The translations under genes and the position numbers were made by a program. The notes under the pieces are model-generated. The model saw only the letters and a program-made list of their open reading frames with translations. It was not told where the DNA came from and did not search any database. From the NCBI GenBank assembly GCA_902496265.1, contig CABVAD010000034.1:1-9109 (forward strand): a stretch of 9,109 nt of DNA. The letters are read 5' to 3'. This DNA is from an uncultured Oscillospiraceae bacterium. Its GTDB lineage: Bacteria > Bacillota > Clostridia > Oscillospirales > Acutalibacteraceae. This document shows positions 1 to 6,056 of the stretch, piece after piece. Position 1 is the stretch's first letter; every line of letters begins with the position of its first letter.

Positions 1-152
1 CCCTTTCAACACTATTTTACCACAGTTTAAGTTTTCTTGAAAAACGATTTTTTATTACCTACATATATTATATCCAAATGCTTCAGGAACAACTTCAATC
101 TGAACCACTGAGGCAGTCAATGAAGATTTGGAAAGGTTTCGTTAATATTTAC

Positions 153-182
153 TTGAAACTGAAAAACAAACTTCTTTATATT
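153..182 (+). promoter_or_regulatory. Possible sigma-A promoter for the small ORF and recombinase
   Basis: TTGAAA at 153-158 and TATATT at 177-182 are separated by 18 bases, upstream of the 63-codon ORF. The surrounding DNA is very AT-rich, so such matches arise easily by chance. The rest of 1-276 shows no convincing gene. An open frame runs through it to 299 but has no family resemblance. A short frame, ATG 228 to stop 299 (23 residues), has a fair AAAGGAG site at 214-220 and overlaps the start of the next ORF; it could be a leader peptide or chance. Confidence 0.3.
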
Positions 183-276
183 TTATCCGCAAATGTTTTC
201 GGAAAAGACATTAAAGGAGTCGGTACTATGTTTAAATTTTACTACATTGGAAAAAATAGAGAAGGGAGGAGTTCGA

Positions 277-468
277 ATGAAGGATTACAGAGATATTGAG
301 AATACGAGGTATATCATCAGCAGAGTCTTTGCAGAGAACAAAACTACCGCTATGCTTATTGAACAGCGAGTTAAAGATACAAAAAATAATGCGCCGTCGC
401 TTGAAGTGGGCGGCTCTATGGTGTATAATAATATCGGTGGTTCGATTCAGCCGAAGGAGGTAAAATGA
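277..468 (+). CDS. Small hypothetical protein translationally coupled to the recombinase (63 aa)
   Basis: I do not recognise the family with certainty. The ATG at 277 is chosen over an upstream ATG at 193 because a strong GGGAGGAG ribosome site lies just before it. The product is 63 residues, hydrophilic and without signal peptide or membrane segment. It opens with MKDYRDIENTRYIISRVF and has a charged middle. Its TGA (466-468) overlaps the recombinase ATG (465-467) in an ATGA arrangement, so both proteins are probably made from one message. Size, charge and position suit an accessory factor of the recombinase, for instance a recombination directionality factor; those of SPbeta and TP901-1 are similarly small. 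That role is inference from context only. It does not resemble what I recall of TnpW. Confidence 0.65.
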   Translation: MKDYRDIENTRYIISRVFAENKTTAMLIEQRVKDTKNNAPSLEVGGSMVYNNIGGSIQPKEVK

Positions 469-2108
469 GAATCGAACAAAATAAAATCGCCTTTGCTTAT
501 TTAAGATTATCCCGAGAAGAAGCGCAGAAAAGTGAATCATCAAGTATTACCAACCAGCGTATGATTGTAAACAAATACTGCGAGCAAAACGGCATAAACC
601 TTGTTCGTGAGTTTGTCGACGACGGTTATTCGGGCGGTAACTTTGACCGACCGGGTTTTCAGGAAATGATGCGTGAGCTTGATAATGGTCTTGCAAACAC
701 GGTAATAACTAAAGACCTATCCCGTCTCGGCCGTGATATGCGTGAATCGAGTTATTATGCCGAGCAGTTTTTCCCTGAACACGGGGTAAGGTATATCGCC
801 ATTGCCGACAACTTTGACAGCGAAGACGAAAATGTGATGGCGCCGTTCCAGTTCGCTATGAACGAGGTATATCTGCGAGACGGTTCACGAAAGGTCAAGG
901 ATGTGCTTAAAACCAAACGGCAGGACGGCTTATATTGTGCCTGTCCGCCTTACGGTTACAAGAAAGCGGACCGAAATAAAAATCAGCTTGTTCCTGACGA
1001 AGTGACCGCACCGGTTGTCAAGAGGATTTTTGAAGCTGCCGCAAAGGGTGATTCGTCAAGAAAAATTGCACAGGACCTTAATAATGACGGAGTTATTCCG
1101 CCGCTTAAATACCGTGTGTTATACCGTGATGAATTCAGCGTTGAGGGAGCAGCGAGAGCATCTGACCTTTGGAACTATACAACGGTCAAGAGAATACTCA
1201 AAAACGAGGTTTATTTGGGTCATACTCTTTTAGGAAAAACAAAAAAAGCAAGCGTCAAGTCTAAAAAGAAGGTTGCAATCCCGCCTGACAGATGGGCGGT
1301 AACCGAGAATACCCACGAGGCGTTGGTAAGCCAAGAAATCTTCCAAAAAGCCCACGACAATATGGGCAAGGGTGCACGCAGTTTTCAGCAGTATGAGCAT
1401 ATCAGAAAGAGTATCTTTTCGGGAGTTGCTTACTGTGCATTGTGCGGTCACGCTCTGTGTTCTTGCGGAACGGTTTATAAGGGTGAGCGAAACAAGTACT
1501 GGTATCTTTCCTGCATAAATAAACGCAAGGATATTACAAATCCTTGCGAGGGTACCCGTATTAAGTATTCCGACCTTATTAACCTTGTGACGGAAGATTT
1601 GAACGCCCTTATTTCTCTTACAGACGAGGAGATTGACAGCATCGTAAAGCGTGTTATGGAGGATGAAAATTCCGATAAGGCACTTCGCGAACGAAAAGCA
1701 CTCCGAGAAAAACTGCAGGGAAGACTTGTCGTTATAGATAAAATAATTCCCAAACTCTATGTGGACAATGCCGAGGGACGGCTTGATGATGACCGATTAA
1801 GTTCTATGGTTGACGATTTACAAAAGGAATCGGTTGCAATAAAAAGGGAACTTTCGGAACTGAGTGAAGAAACCGTGCAAACAAGTAAAAGCGACAACTA
1901 CAAAATGTTCTTTGAACTTACAAAGCAATATAGCCATATCGAAAAACTTGACCGTGATACCTTGCTTACCTTTATTGACAGAATAGAAGTAGGACCTAAA
2001 ATTTTGCCCGAGGGTAAGAAAAGGGCAACCCACGCCTCATCACCTTTTGAGCAGTCGATACGGATATTTTACAAATTTGTGGGCGAGATGGAAGAACTGA
2101 AAGAATAG
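465..2108 (+). CDS. Large serine recombinase / site-specific integrase (TnpX-like, 547 aa)
   Basis: Cuts and rejoins DNA at the attachment sites of the mobile element through a covalent phosphoserine intermediate. The N-terminal resolvase domain (about 8-150) has YLRLS with the expected nucleophile Ser16 and supporting Arg14. It also has the SITNQR segment (27-32), DDGYSGGNFDRPGF (52-65) and SRLGRD with Arg87 and Arg90. A recombinase domain follows (PPYGY, then the segment ending KRILKNEVYLGH). A zinc ribbon uses Cys324, Cys327, Cys350 and Cys361, with two more cysteines at 332 and 334. A charged coiled coil (about 400-465) is next. The C-terminus has the DUF4368 pattern (FIDRIEVGPK ... IRIFYKFVG), typical of clostridial TnpX-type enzymes. 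Full length with no visible lesion, so probably active. The ribosome site AAGGAGG (454-460) is very strong and lies inside the preceding ORF. The 3' end points at the broken SASP gene, which suggests that gene is its target. Confidence 0.95.
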   Translation: MRIEQNKIAFAYLRLSREEAQKSESSSITNQRMIVNKYCEQNGINLVREFVDDGYSGGNFDRPGFQEMMRELDNGLANTVITKDLSRLGRDMRESSYYAEQFFPEHGVRYIAIADNFDSEDENVMAPFQFAMNEVYLRDGSRKVKDVLKTKRQDGLYCACPPYGYKKADRNKNQLVPDEVTAPVVKRIFEAAAKGDSSRKIAQDLNNDGVIPPLKYRVLYRDEFSVEGAARASDLWNYTTVKRILKNEVYLGHTLLGKTKKASVKSKKKVAIPPDRWAVTENTHEALVSQEIFQKAHDNMGKGARSFQQYEHIRKSIFSGVAYCALCGHALCSCGTVYKGERNKYWYLSCINKRKDITNPCEGTRIKYSDLINLVTEDLNALISLTDEEIDSIVKRVMEDENSDKALRERKALREKLQGRLVVIDKIIPKLYVDNAEGRLDDDRLSSMVDDLQKESVAIKRELSELSEETVQTSKSDNYKMFFELTKQYSHIEKLDRDTLLTFIDRIEVGPKILPEGKKRATHASSPFEQSIRIFYKFVGEMEELKE

Positions 2109-2123
2109 AATATGTATATAAAA

Positions 2124-2190
2124 CTCAACCGTTTTAAGATGGGAAAGGAACACCAAGGTCGTTGGCAGCCTCCATCTTAAAACGGTTGAG
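2124..2190. repeat. 19-bp perfect inverted repeat at the element/SASP junction
   Basis: CTCAACCGTTTTAAGATGG at 2124-2142 is the exact reverse complement of 2172-2190, with a 29-base spacer. The right arm is SASP coding sequence (minus-strand codons for L-N-R-F-K-M). The left arm is an inverted copy that starts exactly where SASP-like sequence ends and supplies the premature TAA. The spacer holds a smaller dyad, CCAA (2153-2156) with TTGG (2162-2165). On the minus strand the large stem is followed by TTTTATATA, so it could act as a transcription terminator after the truncated SASP frame. It may instead be a hybrid attachment site, since each half of a serine-integrase site binds one subunit in inverted orientation. 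Sequence alone does not decide between these. Confidence 0.85.
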
Positions 2191-2226
2191 GGCGTCTTTA
2201 GCCTCAGGTACTACATTTTTAGCCAT
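2134..2226 (-). pseudogene. Truncated alpha/beta-type small acid-soluble spore protein (SASP), N-terminal part
   Basis: Too short for routine ORF calling. The ATG at 2226-2224 follows an AGGAG ribosome site (2242-2238). The 30-residue frame contains VVPEAKDALNRFK and then ANDLGVPF. These match the first helix and the E-x-A-x-(E/D)-(F/L)-G-V segment, cut by the germination protease GPR, in clostridial SASPs. A normal SASP continues for about 30-40 more residues, with a second conserved stretch (around SR-x-NG-x-VGG-x-MVK) needed to bind and protect spore DNA. Here the frame gives only Pro-Ser-stop, encoded by the inverted copy of its own codons. The product would lack DNA binding. The missing half is not between 1 and 2133 on either strand. 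The likely cause is integration of the recombinase element. An isolated relic is the alternative. Confidence 0.8.
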
Positions 2227-2270
2227 TGTATTTTTCTCTCCTATAATTTTTTCTCTTGCGTTTGCATTAC

Positions 2271-2299
2271 TATTTTGTGCGGGCGCGGATATAATATTA
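2271..2299 (-). promoter_or_regulatory. Possible forespore (sigma-G/F-type) promoter for the SASP gene
   Basis: On the minus strand, TAATA (2299-2295) and CAAAATA (2277-2271) are spaced by 17 bases. Each differs by one base from the sigma-G patterns GNATR and CATNNTA as I recall them. The position gives a leader of about 40 bases before the SASP start. SASP genes are normally sigma-G dependent, which is why I looked for it. A sigma-A-like TATAAT also occurs nearby without a good -35. The rest of 2227-2340 shows no gene and no clear terminator for the operon to its right. Confidence 0.25.
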
Positions 2300-2340
2300 T
2301 AGGTAAATTCTGATTTTTTTGCATTTTTTTGACGAATTTC

Positions 2341-3018
2341 TCAGGTGTTATCTTCGCGGTCATTTTTAATATCCCGCACAAGGGTGAATATTATATAGAC
2401 CGAGCCTAACACTAACAGTACTATCGCGGCGATAATCACATATACGAAATAGCTTTTTTCGTCGGCTTCTTTATAAAAATCCTCGGAAGAAAAGCTGTCG
2501 AAAACCTCCCCCGTATAGTCAGTGCTTGTTCCCGCGGCGGTGTAAAAGGATAATATATAATCCTTTTTAGCCGCGACCGTAACATAGCTTATAACGCTGT
2601 ACTCGCCGCCCGAATCGCTTAAGGCTTCGGCGGTTTTTATAAACCTCTGACCGTCCTTTTCGGTAATTTCTCCGCTGACAGAGCCGGTTATATCCGGTAT
2701 CAGCGCCGTTATTTTATCGTCCGAAAGGTTTGTTAGATTACCTATACTTGACGAAAATTCCGATTCGGTTACAGAAACCCTTATCTGCTTAGTGTTATCC
2801 TCATTAACGGCAATAAATACTATCCCGTTTTCCGAGCAGTAATTTTTAAGCTCATCTGAGGTCATACCGAGGATTTTCGCAGTATTTTCCGCGCTTTGCC
2901 CCGATTTAAAGCTGTAAAAACCTTTCGGAGGGGTAATTTTAATATCGGCAGTTTTCGCAAAAACGGGAGCGGTAAGCATTAAAACCGCTGATAAGGCGCA
3001 AATAATTTTTTTAATCAA
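2341..3018 (-). CDS. Hypothetical type I membrane protein with signal peptide (225 aa)
   Basis: No family recognised with confidence. Residues 1-21 form a Sec signal peptide (MIKKI, hydrophobic core, cleavage probably after PVFA). Residues 22-188 form an outside domain with alternating beta-like stretches. Residues 190-214 are one membrane helix, followed by a charged cytoplasmic tail (RDIKNDRED). The segments starting PPKGFYSF and later KKDYILSFYTAAG ... FDSFSS faintly recall PsbP/DUF1795-like lipid- or ligand-binding domains; this is a weak guess. The start is a TTG codon, with GGGTGA a few bases before; no ATG fits the signal peptide. Last gene of the operon, 15 bases after folD, so probably co-transcribed with lgt and folD. 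Its sequence gives no functional link to either. Confidence 0.8.
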   Translation of the reverse strand: MIKKIICALSAVLMLTAPVFAKTADIKITPPKGFYSFKSGQSAENTAKILGMTSDELKNYCSENGIVFIAVNEDNTKQIRVSVTESEFSSSIGNLTNLSDDKITALIPDITGSVSGEITEKDGQRFIKTAEALSDSGGEYSVISYVTVAAKKDYILSFYTAAGTSTDYTGEVFDSFSSEDFYKEADEKSYFVYVIIAAIVLLVLGSVYIIFTLVRDIKNDREDNT

Positions 3019-3033
3019 AAAATCACCCGAATA

Positions 3034-3885
3034 CTATATTATTTTGTTTTGCTTTTTCGCCGCGGTAAGGGTATTTTGCATAAGCATTGCGATTGTCATA
3101 GGTCCTACGCCGCCCGGAACGGGGGTTATGGCGGAAGCTTTTTTGGAAACCCCGTCAAAGTCCACGTCGCCGTACAGCTTGCCGTCAACGCGGTTCATAC
3201 CGACATCGATTACCACCGCGCCCTCTTTGACCATATCGGCGGTGACAAATTTCGCCTTTCCGACCGCCGCGACCAAAATATCGGCTTTACTGCATATTTC
3301 CTTTAAATTCTCTGTCCTTGAATGGCAGACCGTAACCGTTCCGTTTTTATGGAGCAACAGCATAGCCATAGGCTTGCCGACAATGTTTGAGCGGCCTATA
3401 ACCACACAGTTTTTGCCCTCGGGATTAATATTCTCATATGCCAACATTTCCATAATTCCCGCGGGGGTGCAGGGGACAAAATCGAAGTCGCCGATCATTA
3501 TTCTGCCTACGTTCGCAGGGTGGAAGGCATCAACGTCCTTTTCGGGCAAAATTGAATTGATAATAAGCTTTTCATCAAGGTGAGATGGGAGCGGAAGCTG
3601 ACAGAGTATGCCGTTAATGCTCTTTTTGCGGTTAAGCTTGTCCACCAAAGCCAAAAGCTCCTCTTCGGTTGTGCTTGTGGGCAGGGCGTATTCCTCGGAG
3701 ATAATACCCAGTGCTTCGCACGCCTTCTTCTTGTTTGCAACATATATTTTTGACGCGGGGTCGTCACCTACGATTATAACCGCGAGCCCTACCGTTATTC
3801 CCTTTTTATTAAGCTCGGCAACACCCTGTCTGACACGCTCCTTTACCGCCGCGGAGATTACCCTGCCGTCAATTATTCTGCTCAT
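3034..3885 (-). CDS. folD: FolD: methylenetetrahydrofolate dehydrogenase / methenyltetrahydrofolate cyclohydrolase (283 aa)
   Basis: Cytoplasmic bifunctional enzyme that interconverts 5,10-methylene-, 5,10-methenyl- and 10-formyl-tetrahydrofolate with NADP, supplying one-carbon units for purines and fMet-tRNA. The expected motifs are all present: YVANKKKACE with Tyr48 and the catalytic Lys52, QLPLP (96-100), DVDAFHP (117-123), the Rossmann-type GRSNIVGKP (164-172) and PVPGGVGPMT (255-264). Length is normal for the family. I use the ATG at 3885: AAAGGA (3899-3894) lies 8 bases before it but only 2 bases before the alternative ATG at 3891, and the family begins with the IIDG segment. The start overlaps the end of lgt by 17 bases, implying translational coupling. 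Confidence 0.97.
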   Translation of the reverse strand: MSRIIDGRVISAAVKERVRQGVAELNKKGITVGLAVIIVGDDPASKIYVANKKKACEALGIISEEYALPTSTTEEELLALVDKLNRKKSINGILCQLPLPSHLDEKLIINSILPEKDVDAFHPANVGRIMIGDFDFVPCTPAGIMEMLAYENINPEGKNCVVIGRSNIVGKPMAMLLLHKNGTVTVCHSRTENLKEICSKADILVAAVGKAKFVTADMVKEGAVVIDVGMNRVDGKLYGDVDFDGVSKKASAITPVPGGVGPMTIAMLMQNTLTAAKKQNKII

Positions 3886-4783
3886 TTTCATCTTCCTTTA
3901 TTTCTTCCGTTATATTCCCGTTGTCCTCATTTTCCGCAAAAACCGCGCTGTAATCGCCCGACTCGGCGTTTTCGGCGGTGCGCCTCAGCATTACGGTAAG
4001 CAAAGCCGCACCTGCAATGCAGATTGCAAAGGACAAAAGGCAGGAAACGCGGATATTGCCTATCATCAGGCTGTCGGTGCGAAGTAACTCGATTATACCT
4101 CTGCCAAAGCCGTACCACACGCAGTACATAAGGGAAATCTGACCGCTGAAACGGCGTTTTTTACTGAAATAATTAAGTATAAAGAAGCCCGCTATACACC
4201 AAACCGACTCATACAAAAAGCAGGGATGAACAAGACCCTCGCCCATTTCGGAGATTGTTTTGGTGCTTTGCATACCCCACCAGGAGCTGCCCGTAAAGGA
4301 GCCGTAGGCCTCTTGATTTACAAAGTTGCCCCAGCGGCCTACGCCCTGACCGATAAGAAAGCCTATTGCGGCAATATCGAACATATCGAGAATTTTAACC
4401 TTGCGGATTTTGCACATAACCGCACCCGAGACAAACGCCCCGATAACGCCGCCGTAAATCGCAAGACCCGCAAAGCCCGAGGAATTTCCGAAGCCGAAGA
4501 AGTCGCCTATGCCGTCGAGCGGTTCGCCGTCGAAAATTACATAATATGTGCGCGCCGAGAGTATTGCAACAGGGGTTGCCACCAACACCACATCGAGCAT
4601 ACGGTCGGTGTTAATGTTAAATCTCGCGGCGTTTTTAATGCCGTAGATAAGAGCCAGTAAAAAGCCCGTCGCGATTATTATTCCGTACCAGTAAATGTCC
4701 CAATGGCGCGAACCCAGCGGAATTGAGAACGCAATAGGGGAGAGTGTAAGCTTTATTCCGAAAATAACAACTTCATAGCTCAT
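3869..4783 (-). CDS. lgt: Lgt: prolipoprotein diacylglyceryl transferase (304 aa)
   Basis: Integral membrane enzyme that transfers diacylglycerol from phosphatidylglycerol to the lipobox cysteine of prelipoproteins, the first step of lipoprotein maturation. Several hydrophobic segments span the protein. Signature parts are DIYWYG (29-34), the GLAIYGG segment (106-112, with Tyr where proteobacterial enzymes have His, as is common in Firmicutes), GRWGNFVNQEAYG (149-161), HPCFLYE (186-192) and GRGIIELLR (227-235). The last 35 or so residues form an acidic, poorly conserved cytoplasmic tail (many E, N, D). The frame could be extended to 4837. I choose the ATG at 4783 because GAGGTG (4795-4790) is a good ribosome site and the extension would overlap the ymfH gene. 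Ten bases separate it from that gene's stop, and it overlaps folD downstream. Confidence 0.96.
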   Translation of the reverse strand: MSYEVVIFGIKLTLSPIAFSIPLGSRHWDIYWYGIIIATGFLLALIYGIKNAARFNINTDRMLDVVLVATPVAILSARTYYVIFDGEPLDGIGDFFGFGNSSGFAGLAIYGGVIGAFVSGAVMCKIRKVKILDMFDIAAIGFLIGQGVGRWGNFVNQEAYGSFTGSSWWGMQSTKTISEMGEGLVHPCFLYESVWCIAGFFILNYFSKKRRFSGQISLMYCVWYGFGRGIIELLRTDSLMIGNIRVSCLLSFAICIAGAALLTVMLRRTAENAESGDYSAVFAENEDNGNITEEIKEDENEQNN

Positions 4784-4793
4784 AAACTTCACC

Positions 4794-6056
4794 TCATTCG
4801 GGAGTAATAACCGAAAGAACGGTTTTATCATTTTCAAGCAGAGAAAGCCGCTTGTAAATATCGTCGGGGGTTACCGACTTAAGATATTTAAGTTCGTCGA
4901 ACAGTCCGCTGTCCGACATAGCACAGCCTACCATCTGGGTAGCAATGCTTTCCACGCTGTTAAAGGAGCGTACCGCCTCTCCGTACATTCCGCATCGAAC
5001 GGCGGAAAAGAGCTTTTTATCAATGCCGTCGGCTTTAAGGCGGCTGACTTCCGCCTTAATTTCCTCGGCGACCCTTTTAGGGTCGCGGGATTCGCCCTCG
5101 AATATTACCGCGGAATAGCCGTGACCCGTGAAGTATTCAAAGGAAAACTCGTCGTTTATAAGACCCTCGTTTATAAGCTTTTTATAAAGAGGAGAAGAGT
5201 CCCCCGCGATTATTTCAAGCAAAATTGAGGTGCATACCTTTTCCTTTACCGTGCGCTCGGGCTTATCCATACTTTCCTTGCAGCCGAAGCAGAACATAGG
5301 CTGAGCCACCTCCAGCTTCTGCTCTACATAGCTGTCGACCACATCATCGGGCTCGTCACAGCCGATTCTTTCAATTTCAATCGGTGAGTTTGTCTTAACC
5401 GCTCCGTTTATCTGACTCAACACCTTGTCGGAATTTACGTTCCCCGCAATGCAGATAAACATATTGGACGGATTGTAAAAGGTGTTATAGCACTTGTAAA
5501 GCAGCTTATCGTCAATCTCGGCGATTGATTCCACAGTACCCGCAATGTCGATTCTTACAGGGTGGTTTTTATACATTGCGAGCAGCATATTGAACATAAC
5601 CCGCCATTCGGGACTGTCGTCGTACATTCGTATTTCCTGACCGATTATGCCCTGCTCCTTTTGCACGGTTTCGGCGGTAAAATAGGGCGACTGCACAAAG
5701 TCGAGCAGTATTCCTAAATTATCGTAAAATCTGTCCGAGCAGGAGAAAAGGTAGCAGGTGCGGTCAAATGAGGTATAGGCGTTGGCGTATGCGCCTGTCG
5801 CGGCGTACTTGGTAAAGGCGTCGCCGTCCTCGCTTTCAAAAAGCTTGTGCTCAAGAAAGTGGGCTATGCCCTCGGGCACCTGTGTTTTTTCGCCGTTTAC
5901 CGAAAAGCAGGTGTCGATAGAACCGTATTTTGTGCCGAAAACCGCATAGGCGGAATTGTACTGCGGCTTTTCCAAAATGTAAATTTTAAGCCCCGACGGG
6001 TGAACAGCCTTAACGTAGCTTTCCCCGATTTCGCTTTCAAAAACCTGTTTTTGCAT
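4794..6056 (-). CDS. ymfH: YmfH-like M16 zinc peptidase, catalytic subunit (420 aa)
   Basis: Insulinase-family (M16B) metallopeptidase. The inverted zinc motif is intact: HFLEH gives ligands His66 and His70 and catalytic Glu69. Glu141 in QGIIGQEIRMYDD is the likely third ligand, with Glu134 seven residues earlier as in other M16 enzymes. The YNTFYNPSNMFICIAGN segment marks the end of the first half; the second half is the degenerate partner domain. The 420 residues match one M16B subunit, expected to pair with the YmfF-like protein encoded just upstream. In Bacillus subtilis the homologous pair is associated with the 5-aminopentanol modification of elongation factor P. No EF-P gene or other gene of that pathway is in the window, so the substrate here is unknown. 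The ATG shares one base with the stop of the upstream gene (TAATG), so translation is coupled. Confidence 0.9.
   Translation of the reverse strand: MQKQVFESEIGESYVKAVHPSGLKIYILEKPQYNSAYAVFGTKYGSIDTCFSVNGEKTQVPEGIAHFLEHKLFESEDGDAFTKYAATGAYANAYTSFDRTCYLFSCSDRFYDNLGILLDFVQSPYFTAETVQKEQGIIGQEIRMYDDSPEWRVMFNMLLAMYKNHPVRIDIAGTVESIAEIDDKLLYKCYNTFYNPSNMFICIAGNVNSDKVLSQINGAVKTNSPIEIERIGCDEPDDVVDSYVEQKLEVAQPMFCFGCKESMDKPERTVKEKVCTSILLEIIAGDSSPLYKKLINEGLINDEFSFEYFTGHGYSAVIFEGESRDPKRVAEEIKAEVSRLKADGIDKKLFSAVRCGMYGEAVRSFNSVESIATQMVGCAMSDSGLFDELKYLKSVTPDDIYKRLSLLENDKTVLSVITPE

Larger units (their letters stand above)
1..2142 (+). mobile_element. Right-hand end of an integrated element carrying a large serine recombinase
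   Basis: The stretch holds an AT-rich leader, a 63-codon ORF and a complete large serine recombinase. It ends where a truncated spore-protein gene begins on the other strand. Integrases of this class usually sit next to their attachment site, and here only about 35 bases separate the recombinase stop from the point where recognisable SASP coding sequence starts. I therefore place the chromosome/element junction near 2142/2143, within an uncertainty of roughly 20 bases. The left end is not in the window: no SASP distal half and no second copy of the junction sequence is seen near position 1. The element could be a prophage, an integrative mobilisable element or a transposon. No capsid, relaxase or conjugation gene is visible here to decide. 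The left boundary given is only the window edge. Confidence 0.6.

Noticed and set aside
1..60. Left end of the element or SASP C-terminal half within the window
   Set aside because: None of the minus-strand frames I read in this stretch gives the SASP second-half motif, and the junction sequence is not repeated here. The far end must lie outside the window.
78..299. 73-codon plus-strand frame in the AT-rich leader
   Set aside because: No good ribosome site at its ATG, no recognisable family, very AT-rich, and it overlaps the well-supported start at 277. Only its last 23 codons have a fair ribosome site, noted as a weak leader-peptide idea.
277..468. Small ORF as TnpW
   Set aside because: TnpW is a small transposon protein, but its sequence pattern as I remember it does not match this ORF. 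Position alone is not enough.
2124..2190. Inverted repeat as an ordinary terminator of the recombinase gene only
   Set aside because: On the plus strand the stem is followed by GGCGTC without a T run, and one arm is SASP coding sequence, so a simple plus-strand terminator does not explain it.
3044..3583. Long plus-strand frame opposite folD (179 codons)
   Set aside because: Shadow of the folD gene, whose motifs are clear on the minus strand. The other frames opposite or inside lgt, the M16 genes and the ATPase are rejected for the same reason.
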